From the NCBI GenBank assembly GCA_002375465.1, contig DFLT01000007.1, positions 1-64,000 on the forward strand: DNA of 64,000 nt, in the 5' to 3' direction. The position numbers and the translations under genes were made by a program. This stretch comes from Alphaproteobacteria bacterium UBA3612 (GTDB taxonomy: Bacteria > Pseudomonadota > Alphaproteobacteria > Sphingomonadales > Sphingomonadaceae). Each line of letters starts with the position of its first letter. Positions within the stretch are counted from its first letter, which is position 1. Positions 49,309 to 57,059 of the stretch are shown here, piece after piece. The notes below the pieces were generated by a model. The model made no database searches and was not told where the DNA came from. It saw nothing but the letters and a program-made list of their open reading frames with translations.

Positions 49309-50323
49309 GGGTGATCGTATCTCCGGTACTGATGTGGAGGACGGCCGCCTCTTGTGCAGGCAAGGTAATGTGCGCGCCTGTCGTTTCCACCATTCCGGCG
49401 GTAGCCCAGGCGCGGAAATCGGTCAGTGTACCCGCGGCGGCAAGGCCGGTACTGTCCCCCTGCGGCAGCTCAGTGATGTCGCCCACGGAAACCTCGCGCG
49501 CCATTGCGACGGTCCGCAACCGGTCGGTGTCCGCCACCATGGTCGGCCCGCCGTCGAAAATGTCGATATAGCCGTCGAAGTGGAATCCCTCCTTCTCAAG
49601 CATGCGCATGGCAGGAACGCCGCTATCGTGCGGGTGGCCCATGGCGTCACGCGCGCTTTGGGGCAGCAGTGCGGTATAGATCGGCAATTTCGGCATCAGG
49701 TCCGCGATGAACTGGTTGCCGTGAATGCCGTTGAACCGGTCGGCGTCCTGAAAATCCATATTGAAGAACTGGCGTCCGAGGCCGTCCCAGAAGGGGGAAT
49801 TGCCCATGGGCGTAATCTGCCCGCGCAGCTCTGCGATGACGCGGTCGGCGATACGTTGGCGATGGCGGGCAATAAACAGATAGCGGCTGCGCGATAGCAG
49901 CCCGCCCAAACCCTCCGACCGCAAATCAGGGTGCAGGAACAGGCCCCCCACTTCGGTCGTGCCATTGAAATCATTGACCAGATGGAGAACGTCCAGCTTC
50001 ACCGTGCGGCCAAGCTCCTGCGAGCGCTGGCTGAGCGCTGCGATCTTGTAGGAATAAAAGGGCCAGCGCACGCCGAGGCGGGAGAAGATCATGGCACTGC
50101 CGCCGATCCTGCCTGTCCCCGCCTCCTCCAGCAGCAGCATGTAAAGCTCATCGTCGGGCGCATCGAGCGCGCGTTTGAAGCTGTTGTCGGACCAGGTCAG
50201 CCGTTCCAGCAGGCTGTCGCGATCGGACGGCAGATTGGTGAAGCCGCTGCCGGTCAGTTCGGCAAGCTCCATCACCGCATCGAGATCGGTGCTGAGGGCG
50301 GGGCGCATGAACCAGAACGTCAT
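49295..50323 (-). CDS. astA: Arginine N-succinyltransferase
   Basis: The 342-residue enzyme transfers succinyl from succinyl-CoA to arginine, the first step of the AST pathway. The N-terminal FWFMRPALSTDLDAVMELAELTGSGFTNLP and the central LFLHPDLRSEGLGGLLSRSRYLFIA, LRGQITPMGNSPFWDGLG and FNGIHGNQFIADLMPK (pieces) are family marks. It overlaps the M20 gene by 4 nt. Confidence 0.95.
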   Translation of the reverse strand: MTFWFMRPALSTDLDAVMELAELTGSGFTNLPSDRDSLLERLTWSDNSFKRALDAPDDELYMLLLEEAGTGRIGGSAMIFSRLGVRWPFYSYKIAALSQRSQELGRTVKLDVLHLVNDFNGTTEVGGLFLHPDLRSEGLGGLLSRSRYLFIARHRQRIADRVIAELRGQITPMGNSPFWDGLGRQFFNMDFQDADRFNGIHGNQFIADLMPKLPIYTALLPQSARDAMGHPHDSGVPAMRMLEKEGFHFDGYIDIFDGGPTMVADTDRLRTVAMAREVSVGDITELPQGDSTGLAAAGTLTDFRAWATAGMVETTGAHITLPAQEAAVLHISTGDTITHVAR

Positions 50324-51546
50324 GCCGCCAGCCTTCCCTCTGCAAGGCGCAGCAGGGTGAGGGCGGCCAGTTGGGCCCGCTCCGTCAGGCTGTCGACGAT
50401 CAGGAATTCCCGGTCGGAATGAATGGCGCCGCCGCGAACGCCCATCGTATCGACGACGGCGAGGCCCGCCGCAGCGAGATTATTGCCATCGCACACGCCG
50501 CCCGTATCCTTCCATCCGATGCGTTGATCGAGGTCCGCGCCGCATTCCTTGACCAGGGAGAACAGACCCATTTGCCTGTCATCGAGCGGCTTCGGCGGCC
50601 GGGCGAAGCCGCCTGTCACGTCGATGGTGACATCGTGCCGGGTGCCGATCTCCGCCAGGATGTCTTTCTGGCGTGCCTCTGCCCAATGCTGATCTTCCAT
50701 GGTGAGCGGGCGGACGTTCCAGCGCAGCACCGCGCGTTCGGGAACGACATTATTGGGGCCGCCGCCATCCAGCTTCGCAGGGTTGACCGACAGCGTGTCG
50801 CGTTCCTGCTTCATGGCGTCCAGCCGCACCGCGAGATCGGCTGCGGCCACGAGGGCGTTGCGGCCATCCTGTGGGTTGCGCCCGGCATGGGCGGCGCGGC
50901 CGGTAATGGCGGCAGCGAAATTGCCGGAGCCCTTGCGCCCGCCAGCCAGTGTTCCATCGGGTTCGGCGGCGGGTTCGAACGTCAGGCCGATCTGGCAACG
51001 TTCCGCTGCCTCCGCCAGCAGTGCGGCGCTGCCCAGCGAAGAGACTTCCTCGTCGGCATTCAGGATGACTTCCCAGCCGATTTCGCCCGCCAGCGGTGAC
51101 GCCTCCAGCGTACGAAGCGCCTCCAGCATGATGGCGATTCCACCCTTCATATCGGCGACGCCGGGGCCGTTAAGGACTCCCGGTTCTACCCATTTCAGGC
51201 TCTGGAAATGATGATCGCTGGGAAAGACGGTGTCCATATGGCCGGTCAGCAGGATGCGCCGGTTTCCCCGTCCGGGGCGGACGATGTGCAGATTGCGACC
51301 GTGGGCGAGCGGGACGCGTTCCCCATTAGTGTCCAGCGTTTCGACCGCACTTGGTTCGCGCAGGTCGGCGCTGCCGCCCAAAGGGGCAAACGCCTCGCCA
51401 AGGATGTCAGCCATTTCCGCCAATCCCGCCAGATTGCGACTGCCGGTATTCAGCCGACACCAATGTTCGACATTGGCCAGCATCGCCGGGCCATGGCCCT
51501 CGATAGGCGCCAGGGCTTGCGATTCAACTTGGGTCAGATTGGGCAT
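50320..51546 (-). CDS. M20-family zinc hydrolase, possible AstE substitute
   Basis: The 408-residue protein shows zinc and catalytic residues in LLTGHMDTVFPSDHH, GPGVADMKGGIAIML and ILNADEEVSSLGS, with the dimerisation/lid domain between (GRAAHAGRNPQDGRNALV). The order is that of CPG2/DapE/ArgE-type amidohydrolases. It is the first gene before astA, overlapping it by 4 nt, and no M14-type AstE is seen in the operon. DapE removes succinyl groups from amines, so desuccinylation of N-succinylglutamate is a reasonable guess. Function not shown by sequence alone. Confidence 0.85.
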   Translation of the reverse strand: MPNLTQVESQALAPIEGHGPAMLANVEHWCRLNTGSRNLAGLAEMADILGEAFAPLGGSADLREPSAVETLDTNGERVPLAHGRNLHIVRPGRGNRRILLTGHMDTVFPSDHHFQSLKWVEPGVLNGPGVADMKGGIAIMLEALRTLEASPLAGEIGWEVILNADEEVSSLGSAALLAEAAERCQIGLTFEPAAEPDGTLAGGRKGSGNFAAAITGRAAHAGRNPQDGRNALVAAADLAVRLDAMKQERDTLSVNPAKLDGGGPNNVVPERAVLRWNVRPLTMEDQHWAEARQKDILAEIGTRHDVTIDVTGGFARPPKPLDDRQMGLFSLVKECGADLDQRIGWKDTGGVCDGNNLAAAGLAVVDTMGVRGGAIHSDREFLIVDSLTERAQLAALTLLRLAEGRLAA

Positions 51547-51555
51547 GGGAAGCCC

Positions 51556-52500
51556 TTAACGTGGTGCCGCTACCCGGTCGAGAGACGCGCGCGCGTCCGC
51601 CGCGTCGCGGGCGATTTGCGCCTTCAGCGCGTCGAGGCCGTCCAGCTTTCGTTCCTCGCGCAGATAGGCGATCAGTTCGACATCGATGGTCTGGCCGTAA
51701 AGATCGCCATCCCAATCGAAAAACCAGCTTTCCAGCAGCTCGACAGGCGGCTCGATCATGGGGCGGATTCCCAGATTGGCGACACCGTCCCGCCGGGCGC
51801 CGTCCGGCATGATGCCGCGAACCGCATAGACGCCGTAACGCGGCCGCGCATAGTCGCCCAGGCGCATATTGGCTGTCGGCGTGCCGAGCGAGCGGCCCAG
51901 CTTTGCGCCATGCTCCACCTCTCCTCGAATGGTGAAGGGGCGCGAGAGCATGCGTGCCGCCTCCTGAGGGTTGCCTGCCTGCAGGGCTTTGCGGATGCGT
52001 GTGGAACTGATTCGGTGACCGGCAACACCATTTACCGGCGCGACGGCAATCGCCTCTATGTCGTAGACGGCGCCCAGTCGTTTGAGATCCCGTGCGGAGC
52101 CGGAGGCCTGCGTGCCGAATGTGAAATCCTCGCCTGTCACGATTCCCGACAGGGCGAGCCGGTCATGCAGCACGTCGCGGACGAAGTCCTTGGGGGAAAG
52201 GGCCGCCATCGCGCGGTCGAATGCCAGCACGATGGTCCCGTCGAGGCCCGCCGCTGCAAACAGGTCCAGTCGTTGCGGTATCGTCGTCAGCGTCAGGGGC
52301 GGCGCGTCAGGCTGGAACAAGCGAGCGGGGTGCGGATCGAAGGTGATAACGAGTGATGGCCCGCCCTTTGCGCGCGCGCGCGCCTGCGCCTCCCCCACCA
52401 CCGCCTGATGGCCGGAATGAAAGCCATCGAAATTGCCGAGCGCCGCGAACCCGCCGCGAAGGTCGGCGGGAAGGGGCGAATCCTGGAAGATGCGCTGCAT
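51556..52500 (-). CDS. ribF: Bifunctional riboflavin kinase/FAD synthetase
   Basis: The 314-residue protein makes FMN and then FAD. It has FDGFHSGHQAVV (HxGH-type nucleotide-transfer site), SSTRIRKALQAGN and GRSLGTPTANMRL and ends with the kinase domain (ESWFFDWDGDLYGQTIDVELIAYLREERK in parts). It is 10 bp upstream of the M20 gene and 23 bp after gpmA in transcription order. Confidence 0.95.
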   Translation of the reverse strand: MQRIFQDSPLPADLRGGFAALGNFDGFHSGHQAVVGEAQARARAKGGPSLVITFDPHPARLFQPDAPPLTLTTIPQRLDLFAAAGLDGTIVLAFDRAMAALSPKDFVRDVLHDRLALSGIVTGEDFTFGTQASGSARDLKRLGAVYDIEAIAVAPVNGVAGHRISSTRIRKALQAGNPQEAARMLSRPFTIRGEVEHGAKLGRSLGTPTANMRLGDYARPRYGVYAVRGIMPDGARRDGVANLGIRPMIEPPVELLESWFFDWDGDLYGQTIDVELIAYLREERKLDGLDALKAQIARDAADARASLDRVAAPR

Positions 52501-52523
52501 GCGCCGTTACCCTCGCCTGTCGC

Positions 52524-53213
52524 TCAGGTGCGGTCGCGCAGATAATAGCGTTCGACCTCACCGAGATTCTCGTCGAGATCATAGATGATTGGCTGCCCGG
52601 TCGGGATTTCGAGACCCGTAATGTCCTCGTCCGAAATGCCGGACAAATGCTTGACGAGTGCGCGCAAGCTGTTGCCATGGGCGGAGATGAGGACCCGCTT
52701 GCCGGCCTTCAGTTCCGGTGCGATGTTCTCGGTCCAATAGGGCAGTACCCGTTCGATGGTGTTTTTCAGGCTTTCGGATGCCGGCACCTCTATGCCGCGA
52801 TAGCGCAGGTCATTGGCCAGATCATAGGGACCGCCCGCCTCCATCGCAGGCGGCGGCGTGTCGAAGCTGCGGCGCCAGATATGCACCTGCTCGTCGCCAT
52901 GGCGGTCGCGCGTTTCCTGCTTGTCGAGACCGGTCAGGCCGCCATAGTGCCGCTCGTTGAGGCGCCAGTCCTTCGTGACGGGCAGCCACAGGCGTCCCAT
53001 CGCCTCCAGCGCCAGATTGAGCGTCTTGATCGCGCGTGTCTGATAGCTGGTGAAGCACAAGTCGAAGTCGAGCCCGGCGGCGCCCATGGCTTCGCCTGCG
53101 GCAATGGCTTCCGCAGTGCCCTTCTCCGTCAGGTCGACGTCCCACCAGCCAGTGAAACGGTTTTCCAGATTCCACTGCGACTGGCCGTGGCGGATAAGGA
53201 CGAGCTGGGGCAT
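52524..53213 (-). CDS. gpmA: 2,3-bisphosphoglycerate-dependent phosphoglycerate mutase
   Basis: The 229-residue glycolytic enzyme interconverts 3-PG and 2-PG. The phosphohistidine is in LIRHGQSQWNLENRFTGWWDVDL. LNERHYGGLTGLDKQE and VLISAHGNSLRALVKHL carry the second His. It is typical of dPGM proteins. It precedes ribF in a co-directional array. Confidence 0.96.
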   Translation of the reverse strand: MPQLVLIRHGQSQWNLENRFTGWWDVDLTEKGTAEAIAAGEAMGAAGLDFDLCFTSYQTRAIKTLNLALEAMGRLWLPVTKDWRLNERHYGGLTGLDKQETRDRHGDEQVHIWRRSFDTPPPAMEAGGPYDLANDLRYRGIEVPASESLKNTIERVLPYWTENIAPELKAGKRVLISAHGNSLRALVKHLSGISDEDITGLEIPTGQPIIYDLDENLGEVERYYLRDRT

Positions 53214-53273
53214 TCGGGTGTTCCTGTATGTTTTGCTACCGGTTCTGCGGCGGGCGGAATAGACGCGCGGGGA

Positions 53274-54407
53274 TCAGTTCTGCAATTCGTCGACGATGGC
53301 GAGTGTTGCGCCCAGGCAGGCGTGGGCGAGCAGCTTGCAGCGCTCCGGGCTCCATCCCCAATATTCGTTCGGCATGACGTTCGCATCCTTGAACGGCATT
53401 TCCAGCGTCATTGCCAGGCAGTGGAACCGCTCGGCGACCTGATTGGTGCAGACGGTGAGGTTCGCCTGTCCGTTGCGGTCGCGGGGATAGCCTTCCTCCG
53501 TCTGGAAATCGGGAGAGCGGGCAAGGAGAGCAGCTTTCCAATTGTCTAGCAGACCCTGGAGGCGATCGTCGAACGAGGGGATACCCTCCGACCCGGCGAT
53601 GAAATTATTGGCAATGGCTTCGTCGCCATGAACGTCGAGGCAAAAGTCGCAGCCCACCTCGTCCATCCGCTGCCGCACCAGATAGACCTCTGGCGAGCGG
53701 TCCATGGAGGGCTCCGCCCATTCGCGATTGAGATTGGCGCCGACGCCGTTGACGCGCAGATTGCCACGCCGCGATCCGTCCGGATTCATGTTCGGGACGA
53801 TGCGCAGCGTCGCCTTTTCCAGAAGGGCGCGGGAGACGGGATTAGAATAATCCGTCAACATGTCGAGCGCCCCCTCCATCCACCATTCGGCCATGGTTTC
53901 GCCCGGATGCTGCCGCCCGATGATCCACAGGTTGAGGGGACCCGTGCCCATGGTGACCAGGTCCACGTCCTGGCCGTCGAGGGTCTTGCCGAGGCTTTCC
54001 ACCGTGACATCCGCCTGTCCCGCGACATCCGCGACCAAATCATGGTGCCGCTCCATGGAATAGGGGGCGAAATAGGCGACCCACAAACTGCCTGAGCCGG
54101 GCGTGACGTTGATGGTCAGAACACCCTCGCCCTCGTCATAGCTGGTATCGGCACGCCACCAGATCTCGCGATCCTCTGATACGCAGGCGCGGTACCCAGA
54201 CCAACCGGCGGGATAGGCGGAGTCCTTCAGACCGGTAATGCGGATCGTGCACTCCTCGTCGGCCGCGCCCGTCAGGCGAAAGAAGAACCATTGCAGGAAA
54301 TCGGAGTTCGAATCCTTGGGGATCGTCAGTTCGATGTCATCGGGGGCATTGCAGCGAACGACCTCTATATTGCCGCCGTCAAAGCTGGATGAAATGGCAA
54401 GAGTCAT
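53274..54407 (-). CDS. M14-type (cytosolic carboxypeptidase-like) metallopeptidase
   Basis: The 377-residue protein has an N-terminal beta domain (about residues 1-130) of the CCP type, followed by the catalytic domain. Zinc ligands lie in GRQHPGETMAEWWMEG (HxxE) and the second His in CLDVHGDEAIANNF. NMNPDGSRRGNLRVNGVGANLNREW contains the substrate-binding NxR. The general base Glu is likely in LAMTLEMPFKD. Probably removes C-terminal residues from peptides in the cytosol. Its ATG overlaps the lepB stop (ATGA). Confidence 0.88.
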   Translation of the reverse strand: MTLAISSSFDGGNIEVVRCNAPDDIELTIPKDSNSDFLQWFFFRLTGAADEECTIRITGLKDSAYPAGWSGYRACVSEDREIWWRADTSYDEGEGVLTINVTPGSGSLWVAYFAPYSMERHHDLVADVAGQADVTVESLGKTLDGQDVDLVTMGTGPLNLWIIGRQHPGETMAEWWMEGALDMLTDYSNPVSRALLEKATLRIVPNMNPDGSRRGNLRVNGVGANLNREWAEPSMDRSPEVYLVRQRMDEVGCDFCLDVHGDEAIANNFIAGSEGIPSFDDRLQGLLDNWKAALLARSPDFQTEEGYPRDRNGQANLTVCTNQVAERFHCLAMTLEMPFKDANVMPNEYWGWSPERCKLLAHACLGATLAIVDELQN

Positions 54408-55195
54408 TGGTCGGTCTCCACGCTGTCGGGAAGGGATCGTAGCGTTTCAAAAGCGCGTTCACCGCGCAAACTGTTCCACCATGTAACGGGATTCAGCCAT
54501 TCCAGCGATCCGTCGACGGAAAACGTAATAAACTCGGCGCGGCCGGAAATATTCTCCACCGGTAACAGGCCCAGGCCGCCCCGACCGTCGGAACGCGTGG
54601 CAAAGCGGCTGTCCGCGCTCATGTCGCGATTGTCGCCCATCATGAAGACATGGCCGTCCGGCACGACGACAACAGGGGTATTATCCCCTTCAGTTTGGCC
54701 AAGGTCGAGCACCTCATATTGGTGGCCGTTCGGCAGCGTCTCAATGAAACGTGGATAGCGGCAGACGACGACGCCATCCTCTCGCACGACGCGGTATCGC
54801 AGCTTCAGCTCCGCACTGGGACTGGCCATGTTGCTGCATTCCATATTGGGCGACTGGACGATCTCGGTTGGGGCGATCTGCTGCTTGGGGACAGCGGTGC
54901 CGTTCAGGTAGAGCGTGCCGTTGCGCATCTGCACCGTGTCACCGGGCAGGCCGATAACCCGCTTGATCCAGTCCGCATGCATCACCGGGTCCTTCAAAAC
55001 GACGATGTCGCCGCGATCGGGATAGCTGCCGAATAGGCGGCCTTCTATAGGCGGCAATACGCGCAGGAACGGTGACAGATATGAGTAGCCATAGGGATAT
55101 TTGGTGACGACCAGCCGGTCGCCGACCAGCATGGTCGGAACCATTGATTCCGATGGGATGAAGAAGGGCTTGGCGATGAACGACCAGATCGCCAT
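54404..55195 (-). CDS. lepB: Signal peptidase I
   Basis: The enzyme cleaves signal peptides at the outer face of the inner membrane. The Ser is in FFIPSESMVPTML, the Lys base in DWIKRVIGLPGDTVQM, and box E in MGDNRDMSADSR. ATG 55195 is the only standard start in range, giving 263 residues beginning in the middle of the membrane helix. The same frame is open upstream to the acpS stop and reads like the normal N-terminal leader (KRTKAAKPKPPTDWKREL...LALAV). Only CTG (55282) or ATC codons are available as starts there. Confidence 0.93.
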   Translation of the reverse strand: MAIWSFIAKPFFIPSESMVPTMLVGDRLVVTKYPYGYSYLSPFLRVLPPIEGRLFGSYPDRGDIVVLKDPVMHADWIKRVIGLPGDTVQMRNGTLYLNGTAVPKQQIAPTEIVQSPNMECSNMASPSAELKLRYRVVREDGVVVCRYPRFIETLPNGHQYEVLDLGQTEGDNTPVVVVPDGHVFMMGDNRDMSADSRFATRSDGRGGLGLLPVENISGRAEFITFSVDGSLEWLNPVTWWNSLRGERAFETLRSLPDSVETDQ

Positions 55196-55290
55196 GACCG
55201 CCAGCGCAAGAAGCGCGATGTGTCGCAGCTCCCGTTTCCAATCGGTCGGAGGCTTCGGCTTTGCCGCTTTCGTGCGTTTCAGGATGATCT

Positions 55291-55692
55291 TTACTCCGGA
55301 ACAGCGGTAATGATGACGAAGGCCTGCGCCCAGGGGTGATCGTCGGTCATCGTCAAATGTATCTCGGCCCTATGCCCGGCGGGCGTCAGTTTTTCCAGCC
55401 GCTTCGCTGCGCCGCCCGAAAGGGTCATCGTGGGGGCGCCGCTGGGAAGATTCGTGACACCCAGATCGCGCATGAACACACCTTGGCGAAAGCCGGTGCC
55501 AAGTGCCTTTGAGCAGGCCTCTTTCGCTGCGAAGCGCTTTGCATATGTGCCCGTGCGGGTCAGCGGGCGTCCGGCGGCCTTCTTCCGCTCCGTATCGGTG
55601 AACACCCTGTTTTCAAAACGCTCGCCAAAACGGTCGAGCGACTTTTGAATGCGCTCGATATTGCAAAGATCGGAGCCGATTCCGACGATCAT
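55291..55692 (-). CDS. acpS: Holo-[acyl-carrier-protein] synthase
   Basis: The 133-residue enzyme transfers phosphopantetheine from CoA to ACP. It has IGSDLCNIERIQ near the N terminus with the Mg-binding Asp, and RFAAKEACSKALGTGF with Glu and Lys. ATG 55692 shares one base with the pdxJ stop (TGATG). The gene before it in the same frame begins with GTG. Confidence 0.95.
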   Translation of the reverse strand: MIVGIGSDLCNIERIQKSLDRFGERFENRVFTDTERKKAAGRPLTRTGTYAKRFAAKEACSKALGTGFRQGVFMRDLGVTNLPSGAPTMTLSGGAAKRLEKLTPAGHRAEIHLTMTDDHPWAQAFVIITAVPE

Positions 55693-56441
55693 CACGGACG
55701 CACAGACTGGGTCGACAGGCGCGCATCGTCCATCGCGTTCCGCATCCGCCGGATTGCTTCTTCCAGGCCCACGAAAACGGCCTCCCCGATCAGATAATGG
55801 CCAATGTTCAGTTCCGCGAGTTCCGGGATCGCGGCAACCGGGCCAACATTCGCGGTTGTCAGACCATGGCCGGCATGAACCTCCAGCCCCATCGCGGTGC
55901 CCATGCGGGCCGCGTCGATCAGCGACTGCAGGGCGGGTTCGCGCGCGGCGCCTTCCAGATTGGCATAGTCGCCCGTGTGGAGTTCGACGACGGGGGCGCC
56001 CAGCGAGCGCGCCGCCTCCAGCTGTCGTTCATCGGCCTCTACGAACAGGGACACGCGGATTTGCGCACCGGACAACTGGTCCACGAAGCGTTTCAGGCGG
56101 TTGTGCTGTCCGGCGGCGTCCAGTCCCCCCTCGGTGGTGCGCTCCTCGCGTTTTTCCGGCACGATGCAGGCGGCATGCGGGCGATGTTTCAGCGCGATCG
56201 CCAGCATCTCGTCGGTTGCTGCCATTTCCAGGTTCAGTGGCAGGTCGATCTCCTCCGACAAACGGATGATATCCGTGTCGGTAATATGGCGCCGATCTTC
56301 CCGCAGATGTGCGGTAATGCCATCCGCCCCGGCATGCGCGGCCAATTTTGCCGCAGCGACGGGATCGGGGTGGCCGCCGCCCCGCGCATTGCGGATGGTG
56401 GCGACGTGATCGATGTTTACGCCAAGGCGAAGGGGGGTCAC
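55692..56441 (-). CDS. pdxJ: Pyridoxine 5'-phosphate synthase
   Basis: The 249-residue TIM-barrel enzyme makes PNP from DXP and aminoacetone phosphate. GTG 56441 overlaps the pyrE stop (GTGA). It has LGVNIDHVATIRNARGG, DGITAHLREDRRHI, the AVELHTG-type segment VVELHTGDYAN, and HAGHGLTTANV. It is the usual upstream neighbour of acpS. Confidence 0.96.
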   Translation of the reverse strand: MTPLRLGVNIDHVATIRNARGGGHPDPVAAAKLAAHAGADGITAHLREDRRHITDTDIIRLSEEIDLPLNLEMAATDEMLAIALKHRPHAACIVPEKREERTTEGGLDAAGQHNRLKRFVDQLSGAQIRVSLFVEADERQLEAARSLGAPVVELHTGDYANLEGAAREPALQSLIDAARMGTAMGLEVHAGHGLTTANVGPVAAIPELAELNIGHYLIGEAVFVGLEEAIRRMRNAMDDARLSTQSVRP

Positions 56442-57037
56442 GTTCTTGCCTGTCCCGCGCTCCGCGATCCGGGCTTCACGGGGTCAATGGCGGCAAGTTC
56501 AGGTGGAACATCGCTCGCCTCGTAAGTGGGCACCTCAATCGCAAGCAGGCTGTACAGCGGGACGCCGATGTCGGCTTTCCCATTAGACCTGTCGACCAGG
56601 CACCCCCCGGCGACAACCTCGCCACCGGCTGCCTCGATCGCCGCGATGGCCTCGCGCGAAGAAAGGCCGGTGGTAACCACATCTTCCATCATGAAGACTT
56701 TCTGACCCTGCTGCAGATCAAATCCGCGCCGTAATTCGAACGTGCCGGATGGACGTTCCACGAACATGGAGTCGACGCCAAGAACGCGGGCCATTTCATA
56801 GCCTGCCAGAATGCCACCCATTGCGGGGGAGATGACCACGGAAATCTGTTCCCGCACCTCGTATGGAATTTTCAATGCCAGCGCCCCCGTCAGCCGCGCG
56901 GCGCGCTTTGGATCCATCAACACGCGCGCGCATTGCAGGAATGTCGGAGATCGCAGGCCGGATGAAAGGATGAAATGGCCCTCCAGGAGCGCCCCGGCAG
57001 CACGGAATTCTGCGAGCACTTCTTCGTCGATCATCAT
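56438..57037 (-). CDS. pyrE: Orotate phosphoribosyltransferase
   Basis: The 199-residue enzyme forms OMP from orotate and PRPP. ATG 57037 is used because AAGGGAAAG lies just upstream. It has GHFILSSGLRSPTFLQC, ISPAMGGILAGYEMAR, and the PRPP loop VFMMEDVVTTGLSSREAI. It is 22 bp after the rsh stop in transcription order. Confidence 0.95.
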   Translation of the reverse strand: MMIDEEVLAEFRAAGALLEGHFILSSGLRSPTFLQCARVLMDPKRAARLTGALALKIPYEVREQISVVISPAMGGILAGYEMARVLGVDSMFVERPSGTFELRRGFDLQQGQKVFMMEDVVTTGLSSREAIAAIEAAGGEVVAGGCLVDRSNGKADIGVPLYSLLAIEVPTYEASDVPPELAAIDPVKPGSRSAGQART

Positions 57038-57059
57038 CTTTCCCTTATCGCTTGGCACG

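Noticed and set aside
51208..53549. Two plus-strand open frames of over 380 codons opposite the M20 hydrolase, ribF, gpmA and the M14 peptidase
   Set aside because: They span several real genes on the other strand and have no recognisable motifs.
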